Positions 9,162 to 18,281 of a stretch of DNA of 64,000 nucleotides are shown in pieces (the first letter of the stretch is position 1; every line of letters starts with the position of its first letter). Location: positions 310,001 through 374,000 of the forward strand of contig NZ_CP115843.1 of assembly GCF_013318015.2 (NCBI RefSeq), read 5' to 3'. The position numbers and the translations under genes were made by a program. The DNA is from Agrobacterium tumefaciens (GTDB lineage: Bacteria > Pseudomonadota > Alphaproteobacteria > Rhizobiales > Rhizobiaceae). The notes under the pieces are model-generated. The model saw only the letters and a program-made list of their open reading frames with translations. It was not told the origin of the DNA and did no database searches.

Positions 9162-9961
9162 TTGCTTCCACCATGTATCTGTGTCGAAAAACCGCCGATC
9201 CGCTCGAAGAGAAAGACGGCCGCGAGGATAAAGAAGAGGGAGGTGACGTTGACTGCCGCCAGAACCGGATCGAGGCTGTATTCAAGGTGATTGATAACGG
9301 TAATGGGAAGTGTCGTTTCGCCAGGCCGGACGAGGAAGACCGACAGGGGAATGTTGTTGAAGGAGAGAATGAACGCGAAGGTCATTCCTGAAAAAAGGCC
9401 GGGCTTGATCAAGGGCAGCAGGATATAGCGGATCCTTTGCAGCTTGCTTGCACCCAGAACACGCGCCGCAAGATCAAGCCGTTTGTCGAAATTGAACATT
9501 GCACCTGCGATCATCCGCACAACGAATGGCAAGGTGAGTATGACGTGTGCGATGATCAGGCCGGGCGTTCCGAGAAGACCATAAAACCCGGTCGAGGAAA
9601 GGAACAGCACGATTGCCACCCCCTTGACGATCTGCGGGACGGAAAGCGGAGACAACAGGAATGACATGATAGCGGCATGGCCCGGGCATTTTTCGTAGGC
9701 GACCGCGAAGGCTGCCAGAAGCCCAAACAGTCCGCTGAGAACCGTTACAATCAGCGCGAGCTCGACGCTGAGCAAAAATGGGTCGATCCAGCGGCTGGTC
9801 AAGAGCGCGCCATACCACTTCGTTGTCCAGAGCGATGGTGCAAAAACGATCTTTGCGGTCGGGCTCACGGATGCCACCAGCACGACCAGGAGCGGGAGCG
9901 TGATGAATGCAAGGATGAGCGCCAGCGAAGTCTTGAAGGTAATCGACAAAAACCGGTTCAC
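9158..9961 (-). CDS. attA2: Polyamine-type ABC importer, permease (PotC-like, AttA2-like)
   Basis: 267 residues with about six transmembrane helices. The binding-protein-dependent transport domain carries the EAA-type loop LAARVLGASKLQRIRYILLPLIKPG, where the permease contacts the ATPase. It overlaps the ATPase gene by 4 bases (9158-9161) and starts 9 bases after the other permease. The helix pattern and length fit the PotC/PotI class of spermidine, putrescine or opine importers. The substrate cannot be read from the sequence; the downstream dioxygenase and amidase suggest a nitrogenous compound. Confidence 0.87.
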   Translation of the reverse strand: MNRFLSITFKTSLALILAFITLPLLVVLVASVSPTAKIVFAPSLWTTKWYGALLTSRWIDPFLLSVELALIVTVLSGLFGLLAAFAVAYEKCPGHAAIMSFLLSPLSVPQIVKGVAIVLFLSSTGFYGLLGTPGLIIAHVILTLPFVVRMIAGAMFNFDKRLDLAARVLGASKLQRIRYILLPLIKPGLFSGMTFAFILSFNNIPLSVFLVRPGETTLPITVINHLEYSLDPVLAAVNVTSLFFILAAVFLFERIGGFSTQIHGGSK

Positions 9962-9970
9962 GTCATTCTC

Positions 9971-10855
9971 CTAGAGATGCAGCTTGTTATGGAGGCGCGC
10001 TTCAATGCGAGAGCCAATGAAGACTGCGACAAGCATTGCCGCCAGCAACACATTCGCCATCACCGCAGCGAACGGCCAGTCGATGTAGAAAAGGACCTGC
10101 TCGTAGACCATCGTTGCGAGTACCTTGAAGCCCGCACCGCCGAGGAGTGCCGGGGTCGCATAGGCACTAGCAGCCATCGTGAAAGCGATGAGCAACGAGC
10201 TGACGATGCCTGGAATGGAAAGCGGCAAAACGATATGGCGGAGGACGGCCGGACGCGAGGCCCCCAGGACTTGCGCGGCCTTTTCGAGATTGGGATTGAT
10301 GCCTTGCAGGCTTGTCAGCAAGGAAAGAACCCCGAAGGGCAGAACGACATGCGTCAGACCAGCGACGACGCCGAACATGCTTCTCGACAGTGGCAGTGGG
10401 TCAGAGATCAACCCTGCCCATATCAGCATCGAGTTCACAAAGCCGTGGTCCTCCAGGATTACCAGCCAGCCGTAAGTGCGCAGCACAACACCGGCAAGTT
10501 CGGGCGCAATCGCAAGTGCAAACACGACTGTGCGCCAGCGTGACGTCGAACGTGCCAGGTAATATGCGAGCGGATAGGCCATAACGGTCACGCAAATGGC
10601 AACCAGACCGGACATAAGCATCGTCCGGCCAAGACCAGCCAGCATCAGATCGTCGGAAAAAAACCGCTGATAGTTGGCTGTTGTCCATGCCTCATCATCG
10701 GCTCCTTGAAAGCTCATCCCGACCATCATGCCCATTGGCACAGCAAAGAAGATCAAAAGTACCGTTGCAGGGGGCACTAGAGAAAGATAGGGCCGCAGCG
10801 TAAAGGCCCGGCGTCGCGCAGGTTCAAGTGGCGACAGGAGTTCCAGCGTTGTCAT
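9971..10855 (-). CDS. attB: Polyamine-type ABC importer, permease (PotB-like, AttB-like)
   Basis: 294 residues, PotB/PotH class. An N-terminal helix (LVPPATVLLIFFAVPMGM) precedes a periplasmic loop and five further helices. The coupling loop reads NLEKAAQVLGASRPAVLRHIVLPLSIPG. It begins 11 bases after the binding-protein stop, within the same operon. Together with the permease at 9158-9961 it forms the heterodimeric channel. Confidence 0.87.
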   Translation of the reverse strand: MTTLELLSPLEPARRRAFTLRPYLSLVPPATVLLIFFAVPMGMMVGMSFQGADDEAWTTANYQRFFSDDLMLAGLGRTMLMSGLVAICVTVMAYPLAYYLARSTSRWRTVVFALAIAPELAGVVLRTYGWLVILEDHGFVNSMLIWAGLISDPLPLSRSMFGVVAGLTHVVLPFGVLSLLTSLQGINPNLEKAAQVLGASRPAVLRHIVLPLSIPGIVSSLLIAFTMAASAYATPALLGGAGFKVLATMVYEQVLFYIDWPFAAVMANVLLAAMLVAVFIGSRIEARLHNKLHL

Positions 10856-10866
10856 TGTGCCCTCCC

Positions 10867-11907
10867 TTATCTCGCTGCCGCGATCACTTCACGCTCCCAG
10901 CGAGCTCCCCATTCCGGCAGTTTGGCTGCGACGGTGGAAAGATCAGGGAGAAGAAGGGTCTTCAGATCGTCTTCGGTGGTGATCTGACGGGCGCGGACGT
11001 CATCGGGAACATCGATATCAGTGCGGGCGCTGCCGACATTGTAGCCCGTGACCCACGCCTCCTGGCTGGATTTCTCGAGAAAGAAATTGACGAATTTGTT
11101 CGCCATTTCTTTATTGCGGGCGCCAATCGGCACATTCAAGGTCGCAACGAGCGGGATCGTCCCTTCCGTGGGCCTTACGTAATCAACCGGCAAACCGCTG
11201 TCGACGAGCAGCTGCGCACGCCCGTTCCAGAATGGCATGGCCCAGACTTGGCCTTCTTTCATGTAATTCTCCATGATTGAGGAAGACTGTTCGAAGCCGA
11301 TCGATTGTTTTGCAAGTTTGCCCATCGCCTCGAAGCCGGGATCGACGTTGTCGATAAGATCGCCACCGTTTGCAACCGACATGATCTCCATGAGATAGGC
11401 AGCCATGATGTTCTGGAACGTTGGAAGGATAACCTTGCCCTTCAGTTCCTCGCTGAAAAATGCCGACCAGGAGGTTGGTGTGGATTTGAGCTTGTCACTA
11501 CGCCACAGAAGCGACAGGTACTGAATTTCGTGGACAGCACCGCAGGGGCCGGCGATCCTGCTGATTTCAGGGTTGAGTTTCGCAATATTGGGTACGGTTT
11601 CCGGCGAAAACTTCTCCAGAAGCCCATCGCGGCAGCCATCAAGCGACTGCGAGGCAGTCATGACGACGACATCGAAGCCCGGTCGTCCACGCGTCGCCTT
11701 GATTTTCGCAAAGTCTTGCGACGCGGATCCAACCGCGTCGTAGATAACCTTCACGCCGAATTCTTTTTCGAAGGGCTCGATGATCCGGTCCCGGATGATA
11801 TCTTCGTAAGGTCCACCGTAGCTGTTGACGATCAACTGCTCTGCGTCTGCAGATCTGACCAGGCCGGTTGCAGCTACAAATGTAACAAACAGGATTCCAC
11901 GCTTCAT
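10867..11907 (-). CDS. attC: Polyamine-type ABC importer, periplasmic binding protein (AttC-like)
   Basis: 346 residues from the ATG at 11907, which follows a GAGGGCGA ribosome-binding site and opens a Sec signal peptide (MKRGILFVTFVAATGLVRSADA). The mature protein has the PotD/family-1 pattern: LIVNSYGGPYEDIIRDRIIEPFE at the N-terminus and RGRPGFDVVVMTASQ around the first lobe crossover. It is the first gene of the ten-gene minus-strand operon, so the operon promoter should lie in the roughly 75 bases before it or upstream of the small gene at 11984-12370. Confidence 0.88.
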   Translation of the reverse strand: MKRGILFVTFVAATGLVRSADAEQLIVNSYGGPYEDIIRDRIIEPFEKEFGVKVIYDAVGSASQDFAKIKATRGRPGFDVVVMTASQSLDGCRDGLLEKFSPETVPNIAKLNPEISRIAGPCGAVHEIQYLSLLWRSDKLKSTPTSWSAFFSEELKGKVILPTFQNIMAAYLMEIMSVANGGDLIDNVDPGFEAMGKLAKQSIGFEQSSSIMENYMKEGQVWAMPFWNGRAQLLVDSGLPVDYVRPTEGTIPLVATLNVPIGARNKEMANKFVNFFLEKSSQEAWVTGYNVGSARTDIDVPDDVRARQITTEDDLKTLLLPDLSTVAAKLPEWGARWEREVIAAAR

Positions 11908-11983
11908 CGTTCGCCCTCGTAATGGATTGATTTTCCGCAATTTGCTGGCAGACATTGGCTACGCTGCCGCGCCAAATCCAATA

Positions 11984-12370
11984 TTAGTTTTTTATTATTG
12001 ATCGTATTTCGTGAATAATTGCGTTTCCGATATGCCGGGATTTGAGCAGCACCGAGAGGCAGTCACACCTGTTCTCCGCGGACGGAATTCCGGAGCGCTC
12101 AGAAATTCCTGGAATGTTGAAGGCTGGTGGCAACTGAAGAGAGAAGACCGGGGACGCCTTGCGAAGATCGCAAAAAAGACCAAACCAGAAACGATAATGG
12201 TCATCCTTACCGTCGCCACGTGCTTCTATGGCGCACCATGCCGCGGCTGTCGCAGCATAAACCCCATAGTGATCACGCATCACCTCAAAGGCGACAGCGG
12301 CGTGTATTCCGTCGCAGGTTTCTACACGTACGAACGGCAAGGACGGCGTTGCAAAAGATTGTTCCGACAT
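11984..12370 (-). CDS. Hypothetical protein, position of attD
   Basis: 128 residues with no domain I recognise. The N-terminal half (ETCDGIHAAVAFEVMRDHYGVYAATAAAWCAIEARGDGKDDHYRFWF, residues about 18-64) looks like a real small helical protein. The second half is less protein-like and may be a frameshifted or replaced tail. A GGAGAG site lies in front of the ATG at 12370. It is 76 bases upstream of the attC start on the same strand. In the att order I remember this slot is attD, but I cannot confirm identity, so no symbol is given. Confidence 0.5.
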   Translation of the reverse strand: MSEQSFATPSLPFVRVETCDGIHAAVAFEVMRDHYGVYAATAAAWCAIEARGDGKDDHYRFWFGLFCDLRKASPVFSLQLPPAFNIPGISERSGIPSAENRCDCLSVLLKSRHIGNAIIHEIRSIIKN

Positions 12371-12921
12371 GACGACTCTCCAATGAGAGTCCGGCCGAGT
12401 TTAGAAGTTGCTTGTGGCCGGACACTACCTTGGCGACCCTCGCCGTCCGGATGCACACCGCCTGTCATGTTTCCACAGCATAGGACAATTCTTCAACAGG
12501 GTGAAGCCTGTATGCGCCTGTCATGTGAGCCAAAGTAATCGGATGCCCGCGACTGACATGGATACTCCCAAGTTTTGAGAAGATTTTGCCTCGGCAACCT
12601 TCAGCGCCACGCCGCTCACTTTTGCCCGGCTCAGAAATGATCTAAGGGGCCGCGACATAAACCGTCACGTTGATCATGTAGTTCGTCGGTCAATCCAGCC
12701 CCCTGGAGCCGCCATGACTGTCGGAAGGCTACGGCGAGTGTTTTTTGTGTCGGGTGCCATCTCACGCTCGGAACGGGAGGGGGGAGACGCCAGAGGGGAG
12801 GGCGACTTTACAGGCAGAAACGGTGCGGTCGTTTAGGCTGCGCGTCGAATATCGGTATCTAAACCGGTTGAGATCCGCCAGCATATCGGTCCATATAGGA
12901 CGAAGCAGAGATCGAAGAGCC
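12371..12921. promoter_or_regulatory. Intergenic region between the divergent importer and exporter operons
   Basis: No convincing gene in these 551 bases. This is the divergent control region for the leftward att importer/catabolic genes and the rightward AttE-type operon. A 12-base direct repeat, CGCCTGTCATGT, occurs at 12459-12470 and again at 12515-12526, start to start 56 bases apart; regularly spaced direct repeats of this kind can be regulator half-sites. No promoter could be assigned with confidence. Confidence 0.35.
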
Positions 12922-13581
12922 ATGGTCCTTTCACTTTCCGGTATCAAGAAATCCTACCAGACAGCCGAAGGCATTATCCCGGTCCTGAACGGCGTCGACC
13001 TTTCACTTGAAGCCGGCGAAAGTCTTGCCCTGACGGGGGAATCCGGCAGCGGAAAGAGTACGCTTTTGCATCTGGCCGGCGGCCTTGATTTGCCCGACAG
13101 TGGCATCATCACGGTGGGGGGGCGGAAAATAACCGATCTCGACGAGGCCGGTCGAGCGAGCTTCCGACGCCGGGAGGTGGGCTTAATCTTCCAGCAGTTC
13201 AATCTCATTCCGAGCCTCGATGTCGGATCTAATATCTCGTTTCACGCCCGGCTGGCGGGCCGTTTCGACCCGGTCTGGCAAAAAAGCCTGGTCGAGGCGC
13301 TGGGGATCGGAGAGCTGCTTGCACGCTATCCCGAACAGCTCTCCGGCGGTCAGCAGCAAAGGGTGGCGATCGGACGTACGCTTGCGGCAAGACCGCCCCT
13401 CATTCTTGCCGATGAGCCGACAGGTAATCTCGACGAGGCGACGGCTGATATCGTCATCGATATTATGTTGAGACTGACAAAGTCCGCGCAGATCACACTC
13501 CTCCTGGTGACCCATTCCAGCCGGCTGGCGGTAAAACTCGATCGGCGTATCGCGCTGAGTGGCGGGAAGGTTTCGCAATGA
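12922..13581 (+). CDS. attE: ABC exporter ATP-binding protein (AttE-like, LolD/MacB type)
   Basis: 219 residues from the ATG at 12922; the frame is open upstream to 12745 but that extension has no domain content. Walker A GESGSGKST, signature LSGGQQQR and Walker B LILADEPTGNLD are all intact, the last being typical of the LolD/MacB/FtsE class that works with FtsX-type permeases. Its stop overlaps the permease start by 4 bases (ATGA). It likely drives release or export of a lipid-linked or envelope component together with the next two genes. The symbol is by synteny with attE. Confidence 0.87.
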   Translation: MVLSLSGIKKSYQTAEGIIPVLNGVDLSLEAGESLALTGESGSGKSTLLHLAGGLDLPDSGIITVGGRKITDLDEAGRASFRRREVGLIFQQFNLIPSLDVGSNISFHARLAGRFDPVWQKSLVEALGIGELLARYPEQLSGGQQQRVAIGRTLAARPPLILADEPTGNLDEATADIVIDIMLRLTKSAQITLLLVTHSSRLAVKLDRRIALSGGKVSQ

Positions 13582-15986
13582 ACTGGACCGCCTTCCGGGC
13601 GCTGCTCTCACACTGGCGCTACCGACCGCTTCAGCTTCTCACCCTCATTGTCGGCGTCACGCTTGCAACCGGCCTCTGGTGCGCGGTCCAGGCAATCAAT
13701 GCCGAAGCCAGAGCAAGTTATGTCCGGGCGGCCTCGGTCCTGGCGCAAAACCAGCTGGATCAACTGGTGGCAAAGGACGGCGGCAGAATTTCCTCGCAAA
13801 CATATGCCCGGCTTCGAAGGGCGGGTTTGCACGTCTCTCCGATCATTGAAGGCGATTACAGGTTTGGTACGACGCGTATCAGGCTTATCGGCATCGACCC
13901 CCTGACCATGCCGTCGGACGGAATGGTGCCTGCACCATCTGATCCGTCCGGGCTGGTGGAATTCATTCAGACGCCCGGACAGATGATCGTTTCTGCTGCA
14001 ACGGCTGCCACATTGAAAGATACCTCTGGCCTTACCATTAAGGCACGAGCGGATCTCCCCGACGGCGCAGCATTTGTCGATATTTCCACGGCTGACCGCA
14101 TGTTGAAACGCAATGGTGAACTGAGCCGGCTTATCGTTTCGCCATCGCAAGACCCCGATCTTCCGACGATCGGAAACATAGCCCCTGAACTTTCACTCGA
14201 ACAGGCACAAAGCAGGCCCGATGTCGCAAGCCTCACGGACAGTTTTCATCTCAACCTGACGGCTTTTGGTTTTCTTGCCTTCGTTGTCGGTCTCTTCATC
14301 GTGTATTCCGCAACGGGCCTGTCGTTCGAGCAACGGCGTGGATCGTTCAGGACCATGCGGTCGCTCGGGGTCTCGCTTCGCTCCTTAACCGTGATGCTGG
14401 TTATCGAAACCGCGCTCTTTGCACTGGTATCGGGAGCGCTCGGCATTGTTGTCGGATACGTGGTCGCATCGGCTCTGTTGCCGGGCGTGGCCGCGACCCT
14501 GCGCGGCCTTTACGGGGCCAGTGTTGCCGGTTCACTCTCGCTGCGCCCTGAATGGTGGATCGCCGGCCTTGCAATGGCGCTGGTGGGGACCGGGCTCTCC
14601 TCGCTCCAACATCTCCTCCGCGTCTGGCGGATGCCGATACTGTCCACGGCACAGGGCAGGGCGTGGGCGATGGTGTCCACGAAAAGCCTCCTCCATCAGG
14701 CGGCCTCCGGGTTGGTTCTGCTTTTTGTATCTGGCTCGCTTGTCCTGCTGGGCGGCGGGCTCATTTCAGGTTTCGCAGTGCTTGCAGCGCTTCTTCTGGG
14801 CGCTGCACTCATTCTTCCAACCTTGCTGGCACTGGGCATGAGAGTGGCCGAACACATCTCCGGACACGGACTGACCCGCTGGTTTTTCGCCGATACGCGC
14901 CAGCAACTGCCGGGTCTTTCCCTGGCGCTGATGGCATTGCTGCTCGCTTTGTCGGCCAATATCGGGGTCGGCACCATGGTCTCAAGCTTCAGGCAAACCT
15001 TTGTGGGATGGCTCGATCAGCGCCTGGCCGCAGAGGTCTATGTGACGGCCCGTGACGAGGCTGAAGCTGCGCGTTTGCGGCAGTGGTTTCCCCACCACGC
15101 AAGGGCGGTTCTACCCATCTGGAGTACGGAAGGGGAAATTTCGGGGCAGGACGTCCGCATCTTCGGCGTCGCTGACGATGCGACATACAGGGATCATTGG
15201 CCGTTGATTTCGGGTGCGCCCGCAACATGGGACGAGATTGCGAGCGGGAAGGGTGCACTGGTCAACGAACAGTTCTGGAGGTCAGGAAAGGCGTCGCCCG
15301 GCGCAGAGATAGAAATGCCAAGTGGCTGGAAAGCCCGGGTCGTCGGGGTGTTTTCCGACTATGGCAATCCGAGGGGCGAGATCATCATTGGTCTTGATGC
15401 CCTCGTCCAGCACTACCCGGACATTGAAAAGCTGAGATACGGCCTTCGCATGGAGCCAGAGGATGTTGCGGGCTTCAGACAACGCCTCATGACGGAGTTC
15501 GGCCTGCCCGAAGCCAATATTGTAGACCAGGCCTCGTTGAAACGGCAGTCTGCTGCAATCTTCGAACAGACGTTTGCGGTCACCGGCGCGCTTAATGTGC
15601 TCACGCTCGCGGTGGCGGGTTTTGCCATGTTTTCGAGCCAGCTTACGCTCGCTTCGCTTCGATTGCCGCAGCTTGCTCCTGTCTGGGCACTTGGACTTCG
15701 TCGCCGCGACCTTGCGATGCTGGAGGTGCTGCGAACTCTTGCGTTATGGCTTGTGACATTCATTGCCGCCATTCCTGTCGGGCTGGGACTGGCCTGGGTT
15801 TTGCTGGCAATCATCAATGTGGAGGCTTTTGGATGGCGACTGCCGCTGATCCTGTTTCCGCTGGACTGGCTGAGGCTGGGTCTTGTTGCCCTGCTCGCCG
15901 CCATCATTTCGGTCCTGATCCCTGTTCGACGGCTTGCTAAAACCGCGCCGGCCGATCTTTTGAGGATATTCGCCAGTGAACGCTAA
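13578..15986 (+). CDS. FtsX-domain ABC permease, AttF-AttG-like as one protein
   Basis: 802 residues. An N-terminal helix (LTLIVGVTLATGLWCAVQAI) and a periplasmic domain are followed by a cluster of helices from about residue 220, a second soluble domain near 460-660, and a last helix cluster, giving two FtsX repeats in one chain as in YbbP-type permeases. Overlaps of 4 bases with attE and 11 bases with the attH-like gene show tight coupling. The att literature lists separate attF and attG genes at this point; here there is a single uninterrupted frame covering both. Confidence 0.85.
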   Translation: MNWTAFRALLSHWRYRPLQLLTLIVGVTLATGLWCAVQAINAEARASYVRAASVLAQNQLDQLVAKDGGRISSQTYARLRRAGLHVSPIIEGDYRFGTTRIRLIGIDPLTMPSDGMVPAPSDPSGLVEFIQTPGQMIVSAATAATLKDTSGLTIKARADLPDGAAFVDISTADRMLKRNGELSRLIVSPSQDPDLPTIGNIAPELSLEQAQSRPDVASLTDSFHLNLTAFGFLAFVVGLFIVYSATGLSFEQRRGSFRTMRSLGVSLRSLTVMLVIETALFALVSGALGIVVGYVVASALLPGVAATLRGLYGASVAGSLSLRPEWWIAGLAMALVGTGLSSLQHLLRVWRMPILSTAQGRAWAMVSTKSLLHQAASGLVLLFVSGSLVLLGGGLISGFAVLAALLLGAALILPTLLALGMRVAEHISGHGLTRWFFADTRQQLPGLSLALMALLLALSANIGVGTMVSSFRQTFVGWLDQRLAAEVYVTARDEAEAARLRQWFPHHARAVLPIWSTEGEISGQDVRIFGVADDATYRDHWPLISGAPATWDEIASGKGALVNEQFWRSGKASPGAEIEMPSGWKARVVGVFSDYGNPRGEIIIGLDALVQHYPDIEKLRYGLRMEPEDVAGFRQRLMTEFGLPEANIVDQASLKRQSAAIFEQTFAVTGALNVLTLAVAGFAMFSSQLTLASLRLPQLAPVWALGLRRRDLAMLEVLRTLALWLVTFIAAIPVGLGLAWVLLAIINVEAFGWRLPLILFPLDWLRLGLVALLAAIISVLIPVRRLAKTAPADLLRIFASER

Positions 15987-17043
15987 AGCCGTCCTCCTGC
16001 TCCTTTGTGCTTCATGCACTTCCTTGCCCACGCCGGTCATAGGGCAAGGCTTTGCGGGCCTCGGGTCAAATGCCGAAGGCTTCAGCATTCCCACACGCGG
16101 CGTTGAACTCGTCTTTCCAAAAGACCACAAGCCGCATCCCGGTTTCAGGATCGAGTGGTGGTACGTCACTGCAAATCTGCAGACGGCCGATGGACAGCGC
16201 ATGGGCGTCCAATGGACACTCTTTCGTTCTGCACTTGAACCTGTCGAGCGCCCCGGATGGTCCGACCCTCAAATTTGGATTGGTCACGCAGCCGTGACGA
16301 CTGCCAGCCGTCACCATGTTGCCGAACGGCTGGCGCGGGGAGGCGTGGGACAGGCGGGGGTCAAAGGCGAACCCTTCGACGCCTGGATTGACAATTGGCA
16401 AATGAAGGCAGGAACCGGCAATGCACGGGACGACCTCGATCAGATCGATTTGAACGCCAATGGCGAGAGCTTCCGATATCGTCTGAAACTTCAGGCCCAC
16501 GGGCCTTTGGTGCGTCAGGGCGACAACGGCTACTCGGTTAAATCGGCAGAGGGCCAGGCAAGCTATTATTACTCCCAGCCATTCTACCGTGTCAGCGGCA
16601 GCGTCTTTCTTGATGGTGAAACCCATGAGGTAACGGGCGAGGCGTGGCTCGATCGGGAATGGTCGTCGCAACCGCTAGCCTCGAGCCAGACGGGATGGGA
16701 CTGGTTTTCCCTTCACCTTGAATCCGGCGAAAAACTCATGGCCTTCCGTCTGCGTGACGACAAAAGCGGCTACATCTCCGCCAACTGGATTTCCGCCGAT
16801 GGAAGGCCGTCTCCCGTCGATCCGGACGACGTTTTGCTCAGTCCGTTGCGGACCGCGGATATCAACGGAAAGAGCATTCCGGTCGAATGGAGCGTGAAGA
16901 TACCCAGCCGTAGCCTCGACATAAAGACGAAGCCGCTAAACGAGAAAGCCTGGATGGCGACGTCAACCCCCTACTGGGAGGGGCCAATAGAGTTTGATGG
17001 AAGCACCTCAGGACAAGGTTATCTGGAGATGACCGGATATTAG
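15976..17043 (+). CDS. attH: AttH-like lipocalin / CrtC-type protein, exported
   Basis: 355 residues. The N-terminus (MNAKAVLLLLCASCTSLPTPVIGQ) is a signal sequence; a Cys follows the hydrophobic stretch but the lipobox is not canonical, so lipoprotein status is uncertain. The body has the AttH/CrtC signature: FPKDHKPHPGFRIEWWYVTANLQ, later GEAWLDREWSSQ and WDWFSLHLESGEKLMAFRLRD, two lipocalin-like halves. AttE-FG-H units pair an FtsX-type exporter with this periplasmic protein, probably handling a hydrophobic ligand. The attH symbol is by family and synteny. Confidence 0.85.
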   Translation: MNAKAVLLLLCASCTSLPTPVIGQGFAGLGSNAEGFSIPTRGVELVFPKDHKPHPGFRIEWWYVTANLQTADGQRMGVQWTLFRSALEPVERPGWSDPQIWIGHAAVTTASRHHVAERLARGGVGQAGVKGEPFDAWIDNWQMKAGTGNARDDLDQIDLNANGESFRYRLKLQAHGPLVRQGDNGYSVKSAEGQASYYYSQPFYRVSGSVFLDGETHEVTGEAWLDREWSSQPLASSQTGWDWFSLHLESGEKLMAFRLRDDKSGYISANWISADGRPSPVDPDDVLLSPLRTADINGKSIPVEWSVKIPSRSLDIKTKPLNEKAWMATSTPYWEGPIEFDGSTSGQGYLEMTGY

Positions 17044-17398
17044 CCTGTCCCACTGTCCCAGACGAGATATCGGCTGGAACGGTGCCTGAGCTTACAGACG
17101 CCGTCTTATTCGGGTAGGCGCGACACCCCGGACACGCTCCGAAGTAGCCGTCATGTGATGACAACCCATTGTTCGGCTTCGTCCCAGTTAGGAACAAGGC
17201 AACGCGGTGGATCGTGCATCTGCGGACCGAAGTCTTTTCCCTTGGTGCTCAATACATCGATGATGTTTTTTATGTTCTCGACCGGAACTGCGCTCGGCGC
17301 AGCCGTACTCGGGACAGGGGCTACCTAGGGTATCGGTGCACTGGCGCATACAGCAGAGCTGGGCTGGTCGGCATCGTCTATACCGCTACGGGTTACGA
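17044..17398. other. Intergenic region, no gene supported
   Basis: These 355 bases separate the convergent attH-like and blcR genes. No clear Rho-independent terminator was found. A 22-codon frame at 17260-17328 encodes a hydrophobic, glycine- and alanine-rich peptide (starts MMFFMFSTG) but has no convincing ribosome-binding site, so it is not called. Confidence 0.4.
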
Positions 17399-18190
17399 CT
17401 AGTCTTTCTGCGATCGGTACCCAAGCTTTTCAGAAAGCGCGTTGGCAGTGGTGCGAAGCTCCTCACCAAGGCTAGCGATTTTTTCGTCGCTGGCTTCGCT
17501 GCGGATCAGACTGATTGCAATGCCGGCAGATGCGGCTCCCGAGTAATCGCGTATCGCTGCGCCAATGCAAAGCATACCTTCGCGGATCTGACCATCGTCG
17601 ATGGAGTAGCCGCGAGCGCGCGTCAAAGCCAGTTCCTCTTCAAGCTGCGAAAGGCCAGCAACGCTCCTTGATGTCAGAGGCTGTGGAAACTGAGAGAACA
17701 GCATCCTCAATTCACCGGCCCCGAGATCGGACAGGAGGATCTTCCCGGTGGCCGTGAATGGCGCCGGCAGACGCATACCGATCCGAAACGTGTGTCCAAG
17801 CGGCTGGGCCGAGTTGCGACAGCCGATGTAAACGACTTCGCCACCCTCGCGGACGGTGAGGGTCACCGTGTAGGGATCGAGGTCGTGGCGCTGGGCGAGA
17901 TGGTCGTTGAATGTCGATACGATATCGAGGTGCGATAGAAAACCATTCGCCCATCTGAGCGAGTGGGGTCCAATACGCAGGGTTCCATCGGCAGATCGCG
18001 CCAGAAGATCAAGCTCAGTCATCACCGCAAGCAAGCCATGCGCGCTGCTTTTGGGCAAATCCAGAAATCGTGTCAGCTCGGCGGCTGTAAGGTCCCGCGG
18101 CGAACCTGCCACAAGATCCAGAATACGCACGGCGCGTCTGAGTGCCGGTACAGTGTCTGATATTTGCGACGATTGTTGATCTTCAGCCAT
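17399..18190 (-). CDS. blcR: IclR-family repressor of the blc operon (BlcR/AttJ)
   Basis: 263 residues from the ATG at 18190, which follows AAGGAAGG; the frame extends to 18226 without a better site. An N-terminal IclR winged helix (ALRRAVRILDLVAGSPRDLTAAELTRFLDLPKSSAHGLLAV) precedes the effector domain (MRLPAPFTATGKILLSDL and ARGYSIDDGQIREGMLCIGAAIRD). It is divergent from blcABC and separated by 91 bases containing a perfect operator. In Agrobacterium, BlcR represses blcABC and is released by gamma-hydroxybutyrate or succinate semialdehyde. Confidence 0.93.
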   Translation of the reverse strand: MAEDQQSSQISDTVPALRRAVRILDLVAGSPRDLTAAELTRFLDLPKSSAHGLLAVMTELDLLARSADGTLRIGPHSLRWANGFLSHLDIVSTFNDHLAQRHDLDPYTVTLTVREGGEVVYIGCRNSAQPLGHTFRIGMRLPAPFTATGKILLSDLGAGELRMLFSQFPQPLTSRSVAGLSQLEEELALTRARGYSIDDGQIREGMLCIGAAIRDYSGAASAGIAISLIRSEASDEKIASLGEELRTTANALSEKLGYRSQKD

Positions 18191-18199
18191 GCACCTTCC

Positions 18200-18264
18200 T
18201 TGACACACTTGGCCCCTTTGGCCCATAGTTCACTCTAATGATTCAAGTTCAATTAGTTGAACTT
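18200..18264 (+). promoter_or_regulatory. blcABC promoter with palindromic BlcR operator
   Basis: A perfect inverted repeat AAGTTCAA-TTAG-TTGAACTT occupies 18245-18264, and a third AGTTCA half-site lies at 18227-18232, 19 bases upstream of the matching half. A candidate -35 TTGACA is at 18200-18205 and a weak -10 CATAGT at 18224-18229 with an 18-base gap. The palindrome would then sit over the transcription start, the expected place for an IclR-type repressor. BlcR is known to bind repeats in the blcR-blcA gap; assignment of this exact repeat is inference from position. Confidence 0.75.
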
Positions 18265-18281
18265 TAGTGCGGGAGAGGTCG

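Noticed and set aside
11984..12370. Naming the small gene attD
   Set aside because: The map position fits, but I cannot confirm the sequence from memory, so no symbol was assigned.
17260..17328. A 22-codon hydrophobic micro-ORF between attH and blcR
   Set aside because: Plausible membrane peptide, but no ribosome-binding site or context supports translation.
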